A stretch of DNA of 64,000 bases, taken from NCBI RefSeq assembly GCF_020831365.1, contig NZ_JAJHPV010000004.1, forward strand, positions 1 to 64,000, in the 5' to 3' direction. This document shows, in pieces, positions 30,773 to 41,462 of this stretch. This DNA comes from Massilia agrisoli. GTDB lineage: Bacteria; Pseudomonadota; Gammaproteobacteria; Burkholderiales; Burkholderiaceae_D. The number at the start of each line of letters is the position of its first letter. Within the stretch, counting starts at the first letter, position 1. The translations under genes were made by a program, and so were the position numbers. The notes beneath the pieces were generated by a model that ran no database searches, was not told the DNA's origin, and saw nothing but the letters and a program-made list of their open reading frames with translations.

Positions 30773-32347
30773 TTAGTTGCCGCATCCCAGGGTTTTGATA
30801 CGGTCATACGCAGCTTTTGCCTGCACCAGCCCATAGCCATAGCGCTCGTCGCGCCCGGCGCTGCCCAGGTCCTGCGCGCTCTTGCCCAGTGACGAGCGCA
30901 GCTGGGCGGCGGTGCAGCTTGGGAAGTAGCTCCACACCAGCGCCGCCACCGCCGACACGTGCGGCGTTGCCATCGAGGTGCCGTCGTAGTACGCGTAGTT
31001 GACGCCCTTGACCGATACCGTCGCCAGCTGGCCCAGTTGCCCCTTCATCGATGCGCCCTCGGTATCGGAGGCGGTCACCGAAGGGATCGATGTGACGGTG
31101 GTGCCGAGCGTGCCGTTGAAACCGCCGGGGACATTGTTGTAGACCACTGCGCCAACCCCGCCGCTGCTCTGGCAGTTCGACACCTTGGTCGCGAAGTCGA
31201 TCGCCCCGCGCGAGATCAGGCAGACCTTGCCCGACACTGCTGTGTTGATCGCGTCGCCCAGCCCGAAATCGGCCAGCGGCGCGCTGGCGCTGGCCTTAGG
31301 CGATCCGTCCATCGTGCCTGGCGCGTAGGTGGTACGGCCAACCGTCAGGCCGGCTTCGGCGCCGCCGCCCATCGGCACCGTCGACAGCACGCTCACCCCC
31401 GGCGCCGACAGCTCAACCTTGCTGTTAAACTGCGAAAAATCCGCCCATGCCTTGTTCTCGTCCAGCGCCCCCACCATCACCACGCTCGGATAGCCGGCCG
31501 GATAGGAAATGGCGGAATTGCCGTCGTTGCCCGCCGCCGCCACCGACAGCACGCCCTTGGTAGCCAGCGCGGCAAAGGCGCGGATCTCGATCTGGCTCGG
31601 GCGCGCGCCGCCCAGCGACATACTGATCACGTTCGCGCCCGCGTCGCCGCACTGATTGGCGGCGGCTGCAAGAGTCGACGAGTATGCCCAGCCGTCTGCG
31701 CCGAACACCTTGACGATGTGCAGCTTCAATTGACGGTTTGCGGCAACCCCCACCACCCCGGTGTCGTTGTTGTTGATCGCGGCCACCGTGCCTGCCACGT
31801 GCGTTCCGTGGTGGTTTTCGTCGGTGTACCACCAGCCGGTGCCGCGGTCGTAGATGCCGCTGGCGGTGTTGCCTGACAAATCCTCATGCGCGCGGTCGTA
31901 GCCCGAGTCGATGATGCACACCATGCGGTTGGCCGCGTAGGTGTCGGGCAGCTGGTCGGCCTGCACCATCTTGATGCCGTACGGGACCAATTGCCCTGAC
32001 AGGTAAGGCTTCTTCGACGGCGTCGCGAGTGCCAGCGGGTAGCGCTTGACGTCCTCTTCCACAAATTCGATGTTCGGGTTGTTGCGCAAGCCGCGCAGGG
32101 CGATCGCCGGGATCTCGACGGCGACCGCGTTCATGCCGGGGATATCGAGCTTGACCCGGCCGCGCGCCGCGCCCACCGCCGCCTTCACCTGCGCCGCCGC
32201 GCCCGGTTTGAAGGCAACCACCACCCGCGTCGTCTCCGGCGCGGCGGCCGCAGCCGCGCCGGCCCCGGCGACACTGGCAGCCAGCGTTGCCAGGCACAGC
32301 CGAACGGCCGCGGTGAGTGTCGATACCCCAATGTTTATTTGATTCAT
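30773..32347 (-). CDS. Secreted subtilisin-family serine protease B with PA insert
   Basis: A 524-residue S8 peptidase with the same layout as its neighbour: signal peptide (about 1-35), I9 propeptide, D147 in CIIDSGY, H180 in HGTHVAG, a PA domain insert, S458 in GTSMATPH, and the same LGCGN end. ATG 32347 follows AGGGAGA; the frame stays open 228 bp further upstream, but that DNA lacks protease homology. Codon use is more GC-rich than in subtilase A although the protein sequences are very similar, so the duplication is not recent. Confidence 0.95.
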   Translation of the reverse strand: MNQINIGVSTLTAAVRLCLATLAASVAGAGAAAAAAPETTRVVVAFKPGAAAQVKAAVGAARGRVKLDIPGMNAVAVEIPAIALRGLRNNPNIEFVEEDVKRYPLALATPSKKPYLSGQLVPYGIKMVQADQLPDTYAANRMVCIIDSGYDRAHEDLSGNTASGIYDRGTGWWYTDENHHGTHVAGTVAAINNNDTGVVGVAANRQLKLHIVKVFGADGWAYSSTLAAAANQCGDAGANVISMSLGGARPSQIEIRAFAALATKGVLSVAAAGNDGNSAISYPAGYPSVVMVGALDENKAWADFSQFNSKVELSAPGVSVLSTVPMGGGAEAGLTVGRTTYAPGTMDGSPKASASAPLADFGLGDAINTAVSGKVCLISRGAIDFATKVSNCQSSGGVGAVVYNNVPGGFNGTLGTTVTSIPSVTASDTEGASMKGQLGQLATVSVKGVNYAYYDGTSMATPHVSAVAALVWSYFPSCTAAQLRSSLGKSAQDLGSAGRDERYGYGLVQAKAAYDRIKTLGCGN

Positions 32348-32545
32348 GTGAGTCTCCCTCTGGATGTCATGCCTGCGCGCTACGCCGGGCGTATGGAAAA
32401 TGCTGTGGCCGCATCGCTGCGACGGCTCGATCGTACTCCCATCAATAAGACGCGCTGTTGTATTTTTTGTAGCGTTTGCTGTCCCGCGCTTGACCTCGTC
32501 GGCAACCCGTGCAGAAAAAACCATGTTGTTCATGTCGCCAACAGT

Positions 32546-32551
32546 TATAAT
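32546..32551 (+). promoter_or_regulatory. Candidate -10 of the thiamine operon
   Basis: A consensus TATAAT about 25 bp before the TPP aptamer. The -35 region is poor (ATGTTG at 17 bp). The rest of 32348-32545 carries no gene that I can support. Confidence 0.5.
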
Positions 32552-32574
32552 TTCCGCGCTGCCGCAAGGCGGCA

Positions 32575-34818
<2,244 letters not shown>

Positions 34819-34841
34819 CACCATCACAGGACAAACACACC

Positions 34842-35627
34842 ATGAACCCACAAGACAAATTGATTATCGCCGGCGTTGAATATGGCTCGCGCCTGCTGGT
34901 TGGCAGCGGCAAGTACCGCGACCTGGCGCAGACGCGCGAAGCCACCGACGCCGCCGCAGCGGAAATCGTCACGGTGGCGATCCGCCGGGTGAACATCGGC
35001 CAGGACCCGCATGCGCCCAGCCTGCTCGACGTGCTGCCTCCCGACCAGTACACCATCCTGCCCAACACCGCCGGCTGCTACAACGCGAAGGACGCCGTCT
35101 ACACCCTGCAGATGGCGCGTGAACTGCTGGGCGGGCGCAAGCTGGTCAAGCTGGAAGTGCTGGGCGACGAAAAAAGCCTGTTCCCCAACATGCCCGAAAC
35201 GCTGGTCGCGGCTGAAACGCTGGTGCGCGACGGCTTCGACGTCATGGTCTACTGCAGCGACGACCCGGTGCAGGCGCGCCTGCTCGAAGGCATCGGCTGC
35301 GTGGCCGTGATGCCGCTGGCGTCGCTGATCGGCTCCGGCATGGGCATCCTCAACCCGTGGAACCTGTCGCTGATTATCGAACAGGCCAAGGTGCCGGTGC
35401 TGGTGGACGCCGGCGTCGGCACCGCCTCGGACGCCGCCATCGCGATGGAGCTGGGCTGCGACGGCGTCCTGATGAACAGCGCGATCGCGCTGGCGCAGGA
35501 CCCGGTGCGCATGGCGCGCGCGATGCGCCTGGCGGTGCAGGCCGGCCGCGAAGCCTTCCTTGCCGGGCGCATGCCGCGCCGCTTCAGCGCATCGCCGTCG
35601 TCGCCGATGGCCGGACGGCTGCAGTGA
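34842..35627 (+). CDS. thiG: Thiazole synthase
   Basis: A 261-residue TIM-barrel enzyme that condenses deoxyxylulose-5-phosphate, dehydroglycine and ThiS thiocarboxylate into the thiazole. The Schiff-base lysine lies in LVKLEVLGD, and the phosphate-binding loops in [12 protein letters not shown] and LMNSAIA are intact. It ends at a TGATG junction with thiD. Confidence 0.98.
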   Translation: MNPQDKLIIAGVEYGSRLLVGSGKYRDLAQTREATDAAAAEIVTVAIRRVNIGQDPHAPSLLDVLPPDQYTILPNTAGCYNAKDAVYTLQMARELLGGRKLVKLEVLGDEKSLFPNMPETLVAAETLVRDGFDVMVYCSDDPVQARLLEGIGCVAVMPLASLIGSGMGILNPWNLSLIIEQAKVPVLVDAGVGTASDAAIAMELGCDGVLMNSAIALAQDPVRMARAMRLAVQAGREAFLAGRMPRRFSASPSSPMAGRLQ

Positions 35628-36367
35628 TGCGGCCCGCCGTCCTCGTATTCTCCGGGCTCGACCCGTCCGGCGGCGCAGGCATCGCCGCCGACATCCAGGC
35701 CATCGCCGCGCAGGGTGCGCACGCGCTGCCGGTAGTGACGGCGCTGACGGTGCAGGACCACAACCGTGTCTACGACGTCGACGCGGTCGACGCCGGCCTG
35801 CTGCGGCGCCAGGCGCGCGTGCTCGCTGCGTCCTGCGACATCAAGGCCATCAAGGTCGGCATACCGGGCAGCCGCGCCAATGCCGAGGCGATTGCGGCGG
35901 TGGTCCTAAGGCTGCGCGAGGACATGCCGGCGCTGCCGCTGGTGCTCGACCCGGTGCTCGCCAGCGGCAATGGCGACGCTTTGTCGTGCGGCGACGCCAT
36001 GGCGGCGATCGGCCCCTTGCTGGCGCTGGCTACCGTGGTGGTGCCGAACCTGCCGGAGGCGCGCGCGCTGGCAGGTGCGCGCTTTCCGCACCTGCTGGTC
36101 ACCGGCGGCCACGGCGATGGCGAGATGGTGGTCAACCGCTGGCACACCGAAGGCCAGTCGCGCGAGTGGAAGTGGCCGCGCCTCGCGGGCAGCTTCCACG
36201 GCAGCGGCTGCACGCTGTCGGCGGCCATCGCCGGCCGGCTGGCGCTGGGCGAGCCGTTCGCGCAAGCGCTCCAGCGCGCCCAGGCCTACTGCCACGGCGC
36301 CCTCGTATCGTCATTTGCGCTTGGCCCCGGCCAGCGCATCCCGGACCGCGGCGCCCCATCCATTTAA
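35627..36367 (+). CDS. thiD: Hydroxymethylpyrimidine/phosphomethylpyrimidine kinase
   Basis: A 246-residue ribokinase-fold enzyme that phosphorylates HMP and HMP-P. N-terminal SGLDPSGGAGIAADI and C-terminal GSFHGSGCTLSAAIA, with the catalytic Cys-loop, are present. ATG 35627 shares its A with the thiG stop. Slightly shorter than the E. coli protein. Confidence 0.95.
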   Translation: MRPAVLVFSGLDPSGGAGIAADIQAIAAQGAHALPVVTALTVQDHNRVYDVDAVDAGLLRRQARVLAASCDIKAIKVGIPGSRANAEAIAAVVLRLREDMPALPLVLDPVLASGNGDALSCGDAMAAIGPLLALATVVVPNLPEARALAGARFPHLLVTGGHGDGEMVVNRWHTEGQSREWKWPRLAGSFHGSGCTLSAAIAGRLALGEPFAQALQRAQAYCHGALVSSFALGPGQRIPDRGAPSI

Positions 36368-36381
36368 AGGACACTTTATCC

Positions 36382-37032
36382 ATGCACCAGGGACTCTACC
36401 TCGTCACACCCGACTGGGATGACACCGACCAGCTGGTCGACACCACCCGCGCCGCGCTGCATGCCGGCGCCGCCATGCTGCAGTACCGCCACAAGGGCGC
36501 CAGCCCGTCGCTGCGGCGCGAGCAGGGCGCGGCGCTGCTGGCGCTGTGCCGCCGCTATAACCGCCCCTTGATCATCAACGACCACATCGCGCTGTGCCTG
36601 ACCCTCGACGCGGACGGCGTGCATGTCGGCGGTACCGACGCATCGGTCGCCCAGGCGCGCAGCATCCTCGGGCCTGGCAAGATCGTCGGCGCTTCCTGCT
36701 ACGGCGACCTGGCGCTGGCGCGCGCCGCCCAGCGCGACGGCGCCAGCTATGTGGCGTTCGGCGGCTTTTACCCGTCGCGCGTCAAGCAGTACAGTTTCCG
36801 CACCGATCCTGCCATCATTACGCAGGCAAAGGCGGAGATCGCGCTGCCGCTGGTGGTCATCGGCGGCATGACCCCGGCGAACGCCGCGCCGCTGGTGGGG
36901 CGGGGCGCCGACCTGGTCGCGGCGATCAGCAGCATTTATACGGCCGAGGTGCCGGGCGCGGTGGTGCGCGCGTTCGACGTCCTGTTCGCCGGACAGCGGA
37001 AAAGCTGCGCAAAGCAGGGGGGCGCCGTATAA
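36382..37032 (+). CDS. thiE: Thiamine-phosphate synthase
   Basis: A 216-residue enzyme joining HMP-PP and thiazole phosphate. Motifs are MLQYRHKGAS, IINDHIALCLTLDADGVHVGG and VVIGGMTPANA. It is the last gene of thiC-S-G-D-E. No thiO, thiH, thiF or thiL lies in the operon, so the dehydroglycine source and ThiS activation must be encoded elsewhere. Confidence 0.97.
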   Translation: MHQGLYLVTPDWDDTDQLVDTTRAALHAGAAMLQYRHKGASPSLRREQGAALLALCRRYNRPLIINDHIALCLTLDADGVHVGGTDASVAQARSILGPGKIVGASCYGDLALARAAQRDGASYVAFGGFYPSRVKQYSFRTDPAIITQAKAEIALPLVVIGGMTPANAAPLVGRGADLVAAISSIYTAEVPGAVVRAFDVLFAGQRKSCAKQGGAV

Positions 37033-37052
37033 TTCATGTCACATTTTGACAT
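37028..37052 (+). promoter_or_regulatory. Candidate promoter and operator for the ANTAR regulator
   Basis: A TATAAT (37028-37033) overlaps the thiE stop. It is followed by the dyad ATGTCA-CATTT-TGACAT (37036-37052), which would cover the transcription start. No good -35 is seen, which suits an activated or repressed promoter. Confidence 0.45.
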
Positions 37053-37068
37053 TTAGGACTGCCAAAAG

Positions 37069-37701
37069 ATGACTACCGCGCCCGCGGCCAAACGCCGCAT
37101 CCTGATTGTCGACGACGACCCAATCCTGCTGCAGTTCATCGGCGAAGTGCTGCGCCATGCCGGTTACGACACGGTGTCGGCATCGTCGGGCGCGCAGGCC
37201 ATCGCACAGATCGAAGCGCGCGAGCCCGACCTTGCGCTGCTCGACATCACCATGCCCGGCATGTCGGGGCTGGAGCTGGCGCGCCACCTTAACGAGCTCA
37301 CCACGGTGCCGTTCATGTTCCTGTCGGCCATTGGCGACACCGATTCGGCCAGGCAGGCGGCCGCCTACGGGGCGGTCGGTTACGTGGTCAAGCCGGTCGA
37401 CGCCGAACGCCTGATGGCGGCGTTTGAAGCGGGGCTGGCGCGGGCCGACGAAATCCGCCAGCTGCGCCGCACCGAGACCAACCTGAACGCCGCGCTGGCC
37501 GCCGGCCGCGAAACCAGCCTGGCGGTCGGGCTGCTGATGGGTAAGTTCCAGACCGACCGCAACACTGCCTTCGAGGTGCTGCGCGACCACGCCCGCTCGA
37601 GCCGGCGCAAGATCAACGAGGTGGCCGACCAGCTGCTGGCCGCCGAAGAAACTTTAAATAGCTTGCACGCCGGGTTTGCGGCGCGCCTGAAGGCGAAATA
37701 G
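37069..37701 (+). CDS. Response regulator with C-terminal ANTAR domain
   Basis: A 210-residue protein. The N-terminal receiver domain (about 8-125) has the acidic pocket IVDDDP, phospho-acceptor in LLDITMPGMSG, and the switch lysine in VVKPVDAE. A short coiled coil (EIRQLRRTETNLNAAL) leads to a three-helix ANTAR domain (AVGLLMGKFQ, FEVLRDHARSSRRKINEVA). ANTAR proteins bind paired RNA hairpins and prevent termination, as in NasR, AmiR and EutV. No histidine kinase is adjacent. It starts 36 bp after thiE; co-regulation with thiamine genes is possible but unproven. Confidence 0.9.
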   Translation: MTTAPAAKRRILIVDDDPILLQFIGEVLRHAGYDTVSASSGAQAIAQIEAREPDLALLDITMPGMSGLELARHLNELTTVPFMFLSAIGDTDSARQAAAYGAVGYVVKPVDAERLMAAFEAGLARADEIRQLRRTETNLNAALAAGRETSLAVGLLMGKFQTDRNTAFEVLRDHARSSRRKINEVADQLLAAEETLNSLHAGFAARLKAK

Positions 37702-37742
37702 CCGATAGAGTCGGTTTATCGCGACAATTGTTAAAAATATTC

Positions 37743-37774
37743 CCGGAATTTGTTTCTCTGGAGCTAAATTCCGG
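37743..37774 (+). promoter_or_regulatory. Isolated hairpin between response-regulator genes
   Basis: CCGGAATTT and AAATTCCGG form a 9-bp stem with a 14-nt loop, without a following T-run, so it is not a standard terminator. It lies about 40 bp after the ANTAR gene in a 283-bp gap. It could be an RNA target of that protein or an operator. The rest of the gap shows no gene; an AGAAAGGAG ribosome site ends it. Confidence 0.35.
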
Positions 37775-37984
37775 TACACTTGCCTTGTGGTCCCTATGAC
37801 CCGCGCGAGGCCCTGACCCGCCCGCCAGCAACACCAGTGCCGCCCCTTCCTCGCGGCCGAAGTTATCATCTCGGCCCAGCTCCGCCGATTGTTCCCTCGA
37901 CTTGTTTATCGCGCCTGCCCATGGCAGCGCCGCGGCTTTGCGCCGCGCTCGACAAGGGCCATCGATCGTCCAGAAAGGAGTCGC

Positions 37985-38536
37985 ATGAAAGCGGCAACCC
38001 CTCAATCAAGAACAGCTGCGGCCCGGGGCCGCACTGGCGCCGCGCACCTGCAGCGGCGCACGCCCGCCGCGCCGCGCTGCACCGCCCCGCAGGTGCGGCG
38101 CATGGTAGGCGCGGCCGACACGCCCGATGCGGCGGAAGCGGACGCCGAAACGGACACCTGCAACGATGCCCGCGAAGTCGGCGTGCCGCGGGTACTGCTG
38201 GTCGACAAGGATGTGGAAAGCGCGGAAGCGCTGACCGCGCTGCTGATGCCGGAAGCGCATGTCATCCACGCCGCCACGCTGGCTGAAGCGCAGCACCTGC
38301 TCCGGCGCGACATTTTTGCCTTGGTCATCATCGATCCAGCACTGCCGGACGGCAATGCGGGAAGCCTGATGCCGCTGATCGTGGCCACGCCGGTGCTGGT
38401 GCATGCCCAGCGCGAGCCGGCATGGCGCGAACCGATTGCCGCTTTCCTGCCCAAGCCCTGGACCTCGCAACGGCGGCTATGGAGCACCATTTCACGCCTG
38501 CTTGGCGTGCCGACCGATATGTCCGCCGGAGACTGA
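37985..38536 (+). CDS. Receiver-domain protein with basic disordered N-terminus
   Basis: A 183-residue protein. Residues 1-70 are Arg/Ala rich and probably disordered. The remainder is a divergent receiver domain (VLLVDKDVES, phospho-acceptor in VIIDPALPDG, switch lysine in FLPKPW). The conserved DD pair is reduced to DKD. There is no output domain. A perfect AGAAAGGAG stands before ATG 37985, which fixes the start. The next receiver gene begins one base after its stop. Confidence 0.8.
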   Translation: MKAATPQSRTAAARGRTGAAHLQRRTPAAPRCTAPQVRRMVGAADTPDAAEADAETDTCNDAREVGVPRVLLVDKDVESAEALTALLMPEAHVIHAATLAEAQHLLRRDIFALVIIDPALPDGNAGSLMPLIVATPVLVHAQREPAWREPIAAFLPKPWTSQRRLWSTISRLLGVPTDMSAGD

Positions 38537-38537
38537 C

Positions 38538-38957
<420 letters not shown>

Positions 38958-38979
38958 GCCATCCTTAGCAACAACTTCA

Positions 38980-39245
38980 AAAAACCGGGGTCAACGTGAC
39001 CCGGTCTGACCGCGGGGACAGACCCCATGTCTTCCTCCATGTCTTTCCAAAATCGGGGTCAGACCACAGTCATTTTGGAATATTCCAAAATGACTGTGGT
39101 CTGACCCCGAATTGGGCAGCAAAATGACTGTGGTCTGACCCCGATTTGGGCAGTAAGATGGACCGATCTGTGTAAGCTATTTCTCCCGACAAGTGTTACC
39201 TATGTCTGCCGGCTAGTCACCCGGGGACAGACCCCGGGTCACATT
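38980..39245. repeat. Cluster of GGGGTCAGACC-family repeats with near-perfect palindrome
   Basis: The core palindrome is 39053-39110 (58 bp, perfect), extending with two mismatches to 39047-39116. It has the outer module GGGGTCAGACCA, the word CAGTCATTTT, the centre GGAATATTCC, and the mirrored word and module. A further copy of the right arm (AAAATGACTGTGGTCTGACC) follows at about 39122-39140. Upstream at 38984-39028 and downstream at 39217-39240 are degenerate copies containing GGGGACAGACCCC and a CCCGGGG/CCCCGGG hairpin. They fill most of the 506-bp gap between the receiver genes and the M56 gene. Confidence 0.92.
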
Positions 39246-39361
39246 GACCGAAGGTTTCTCCAGCCCATTCCCACTTTTCCGCCGTCTGTCGCACGTCGCT
39301 GGATCCCGCCGCCATCCCTGCCTAAAGTCCCGCCATAGAGGCTGCCGCGCGCCGCCGCGAA

Positions 39362-39407
39362 GTAGAAAAAAACTTCTAGACAAATTTATCTAGATATTTT
39401 ATTCTAC
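39362..39407 (+). promoter_or_regulatory. Nested dyads upstream of the M56 gene
   Basis: In an AT-rich patch, GTAGAA (39362-39367) is mirrored by TTCTAC (39402-39407). Inside them, two TCTAGA sites flank CAAATTTA (39375-39394). Such stacked inverted repeats are typical of an operator, and BlaI/MecI-type repressors use AT-rich dyads. No repressor gene is adjacent. Confidence 0.4.
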
Positions 39408-39428
39408 ATTCAACGATACGGAGACTTC

Positions 39429-39467
39429 ATGACAACGTTCCGCCTTTCCCCGGGAGTGACACGATGA
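39429..39467 (+). CDS. Possible 12-codon leader peptide before the M56 gene
   Basis: The frame MTTFRLSPGVTR starts at ATG 39429 after a good CGGAG ribosome site and ends in the ATGA that starts the M56 gene. It occupies the place where a blaI-type repressor gene normally lies but shows no similarity to BlaI. It may serve translational coupling. Confidence 0.3.
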   Translation: MTTFRLSPGVTR

Positions 39468-41365
39468 GCGCGCTGCTGCCCGCGCTAGCCTGGGCCTTGC
39501 TCGACTTCGTCTGGCAGGGCTTGCTGGTGGGCTGGGGCGCCGCGCTGGTACTCGCCGCCATGCGCGGCGCGCGGCCGCAAGCCCGCTACGCCGTCGCCTG
39601 CGCCGCGCTGCTGCTGTGCGCGGCACTGCCGCTGTCGGGCGTGGTCCAGCGTATCGCTGACGCGCAGGCGCTGAACTCGACCTTTTTGCCGCTGGCGGAC
39701 GGCGCCGCGCTGCCAGCCCTGGCGGCGCCGGGCGCGATCATTCCCGCCGCCTCGCTCGCCGGGCGGCTGGCAGGCTGGGAGCAGGCCTTGCAGGCACGCC
39801 TGCCGCTGGTGGTGCTGCTGTGGTCGTGCGGCGCCGCGCTGCTGGCGCTGCGCATGATGGTGGGCCTGGCCTGGGTGCGGCGCCTGACCAGCAGCGCCCA
39901 CCACCGCGCCGACCCGGCATGGCAGGCGCGCCTCGACCGCATGGCCGAAGGCTTCGGCATCTCGCGCAAGGTCGTGCTCGGGCTGGCCGACGATATCCAT
40001 AGCCCCGTGACGGCGGGCTGGTGGCGCCCGATGGTGCTGGTGCCCGCGTCCCTCATTTCCGGCATGCCGCCGCACCTGCTCGAAGCGCTGCTGGCGCACG
40101 AGCTGGCGCATATCCGGCGCCACGATTACCTCGTCAACCTGGTGCAGGGCGCGATCGAAATCGTGCTGTTCTACCACCCCACCGTGTGGTGGCTGTCGAA
40201 CCGCATCCGCGTTGAACGCGAACAGATTGCAGATGATTTAGCCGCAAGCATGCTTGGCGAACCGCGGCGCCTGGCACTTGCATTGTCCGAACTGGACCAG
40301 TTCCAGTTCTCCATCCCTCAACTCGCCCATGCGGCACACGGAGGAAACCTTATGTCACGCATCAAACGCCTGGTACGCCCGGATACCGAACCGCTTAACT
40401 GGAAGATGGCGCTGCCCGCGCTCGGCCTGGCCGCGGCCTTTGCCGGCTTCTATGCCCACGCCAAGTCCACGCCGCCCGAGCCGCCGGCGCCGCCTGCGCC
40501 ATCGATGGCCGACATGCCGGCCCCGCCTGCGCCACCTGCGCCACCTGCGCCACCTGCGCCGCCGGCCCCACCGGCCCCGCCGCCGCCGCCACCAAAGAAA
40601 TGGAGCGTCCACCGCGCGGCGGGCGAGCTGCCCTACGCGATTGTCCGGGCCGATGACCGCGGCACCAGCATGAATGGCCACAGCGACGATTTCAACGACC
40701 TGAAGGCCGCGAAACGCGCGGTGGGCGGCGACTTCCTGTGGTTCCGGGACCGGAATGGCAAGGCTTACATCGTGCAGGATGCCGGGATCATGGCCCGCGT
40801 TCACAAGGCATGGGAGCCGCTCGACCGGCTCGGCAAGCAAATGGACGTGCACGGCAAGGAGATGGACAAGCACGGCAAGGTGATGGAAGCGCTGGGCCGC
40901 GAGATAGAGGCCGTCGCGCCTGTCAACGCTCGCAGCGCCGCGATGCGCGACGCCGAGCGCAACATGCAAGCGCTGGGCGGCGAACAGGACAAGCTTGGCC
41001 GCGAGATGGAAAAGCTGGGCCGCAAGATGGACGGCGCGACGGACGAGCAGCGCAAGAGCCTGTCGCGCGACATGCAGCGCCTGGGCGAAAAAATGGAAGT
41101 ACTCTCGCGCGAGATGGAGTCCCACGCCAGGGTGATCGAGCAGCAGGCCAGCCAGGTCGAAAAGGCCAGCAAGCCAATGGAAGCGATCGGCGCGAAAATG
41201 GAGCAGGCCGGCCGCCCGATGGACGCCCTCGGCAAGAAGATGGGCGCGCTCGGCAAGCAGATGGAAGCCGAGAGCCACGCCGCCGGCAAGACCGTGCGCG
41301 GCCTGATCGACGAAGCCATGTCGCGCGGCCTGGCCAGGCCCGCCCCGGGTTCGGGCGCAAGCTGA
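39464..41365 (+). CDS. M56/BlaR1-like membrane metalloprotease with Met-phased heptad tail
   Basis: A 633-residue protein. The N-terminal part has membrane segments (about 5-30, 38-58, 112-135) and the M56 zinc motif H212-ELA-H216 followed by RRHDYLVNL, plus the ADDLAA acidic region. A further membrane segment lies near 320-340. Next comes a proline-rich spacer (APPAPP repeats, about 340-380), a conserved-looking globular block (about 380-450), and from about 455 to 600 some 18 near-uninterrupted heptads of the type LGKxMxx with Met or Ile at a fixed position. The tail would be extracytoplasmic and form a long coiled coil. BlaR1 relatives cleave repressors on sensing wall damage, but no penicillin-binding domain or BlaI is present. 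Confidence 0.85.
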   Translation: MSALLPALAWALLDFVWQGLLVGWGAALVLAAMRGARPQARYAVACAALLLCAALPLSGVVQRIADAQALNSTFLPLADGAALPALAAPGAIIPAASLAGRLAGWEQALQARLPLVVLLWSCGAALLALRMMVGLAWVRRLTSSAHHRADPAWQARLDRMAEGFGISRKVVLGLADDIHSPVTAGWWRPMVLVPASLISGMPPHLLEALLAHELAHIRRHDYLVNLVQGAIEIVLFYHPTVWWLSNRIRVEREQIADDLAASMLGEPRRLALALSELDQFQFSIPQLAHAAHGGNLMSRIKRLVRPDTEPLNWKMALPALGLAAAFAGFYAHAKSTPPEPPAPPAPSMADMPAPPAPPAPPAPPAPPAPPAPPPPPPKKWSVHRAAGELPYAIVRADDRGTSMNGHSDDFNDLKAAKRAVGGDFLWFRDRNGKAYIVQDAGIMARVHKAWEPLDRLGKQMDVHGKEMDKHGKVMEALGREIEAVAPVNARSAAMRDAERNMQALGGEQDKLGREMEKLGRKMDGATDEQRKSLSRDMQRLGEKMEVLSREMESHARVIEQQASQVEKASKPMEAIGAKMEQAGRPMDALGKKMGALGKQMEAESHAAGKTVRGLIDEAMSRGLARPAPGSGAS

Positions 41366-41450
41366 TTCCCGCCCGGTCGCGCGCTGGCATGGCCAATTTG
41401 CCAACGCGGGACCGGGGCCGATTCGGGCATCGGGAAACCACCCCGCCCGG

Positions 41451-41456
41451 TATAAT
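41451..41456 (+). promoter_or_regulatory. TATAAT immediately before uvrD
   Basis: A consensus -10 hexamer ends 6 bp before the uvrD ATG and no Shine-Dalgarno precedes that ATG. If used, transcription would begin at or next to the start codon, giving a leaderless message. The -35 region is weak. Confidence 0.4.
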
Positions 41457-41462
41457 CACGGG

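Noticed and set aside
37743-37774. Hairpin taken as a terminator of the ANTAR gene
   Set aside because: No T-run follows the stem, so it was listed only as a regulatory candidate.
39429-39467. Short frame before the M56 gene as remnant of blaI
   Set aside because: Its 12 codons show no resemblance to the BlaI winged helix or C-terminus; kept only as a possible leader.
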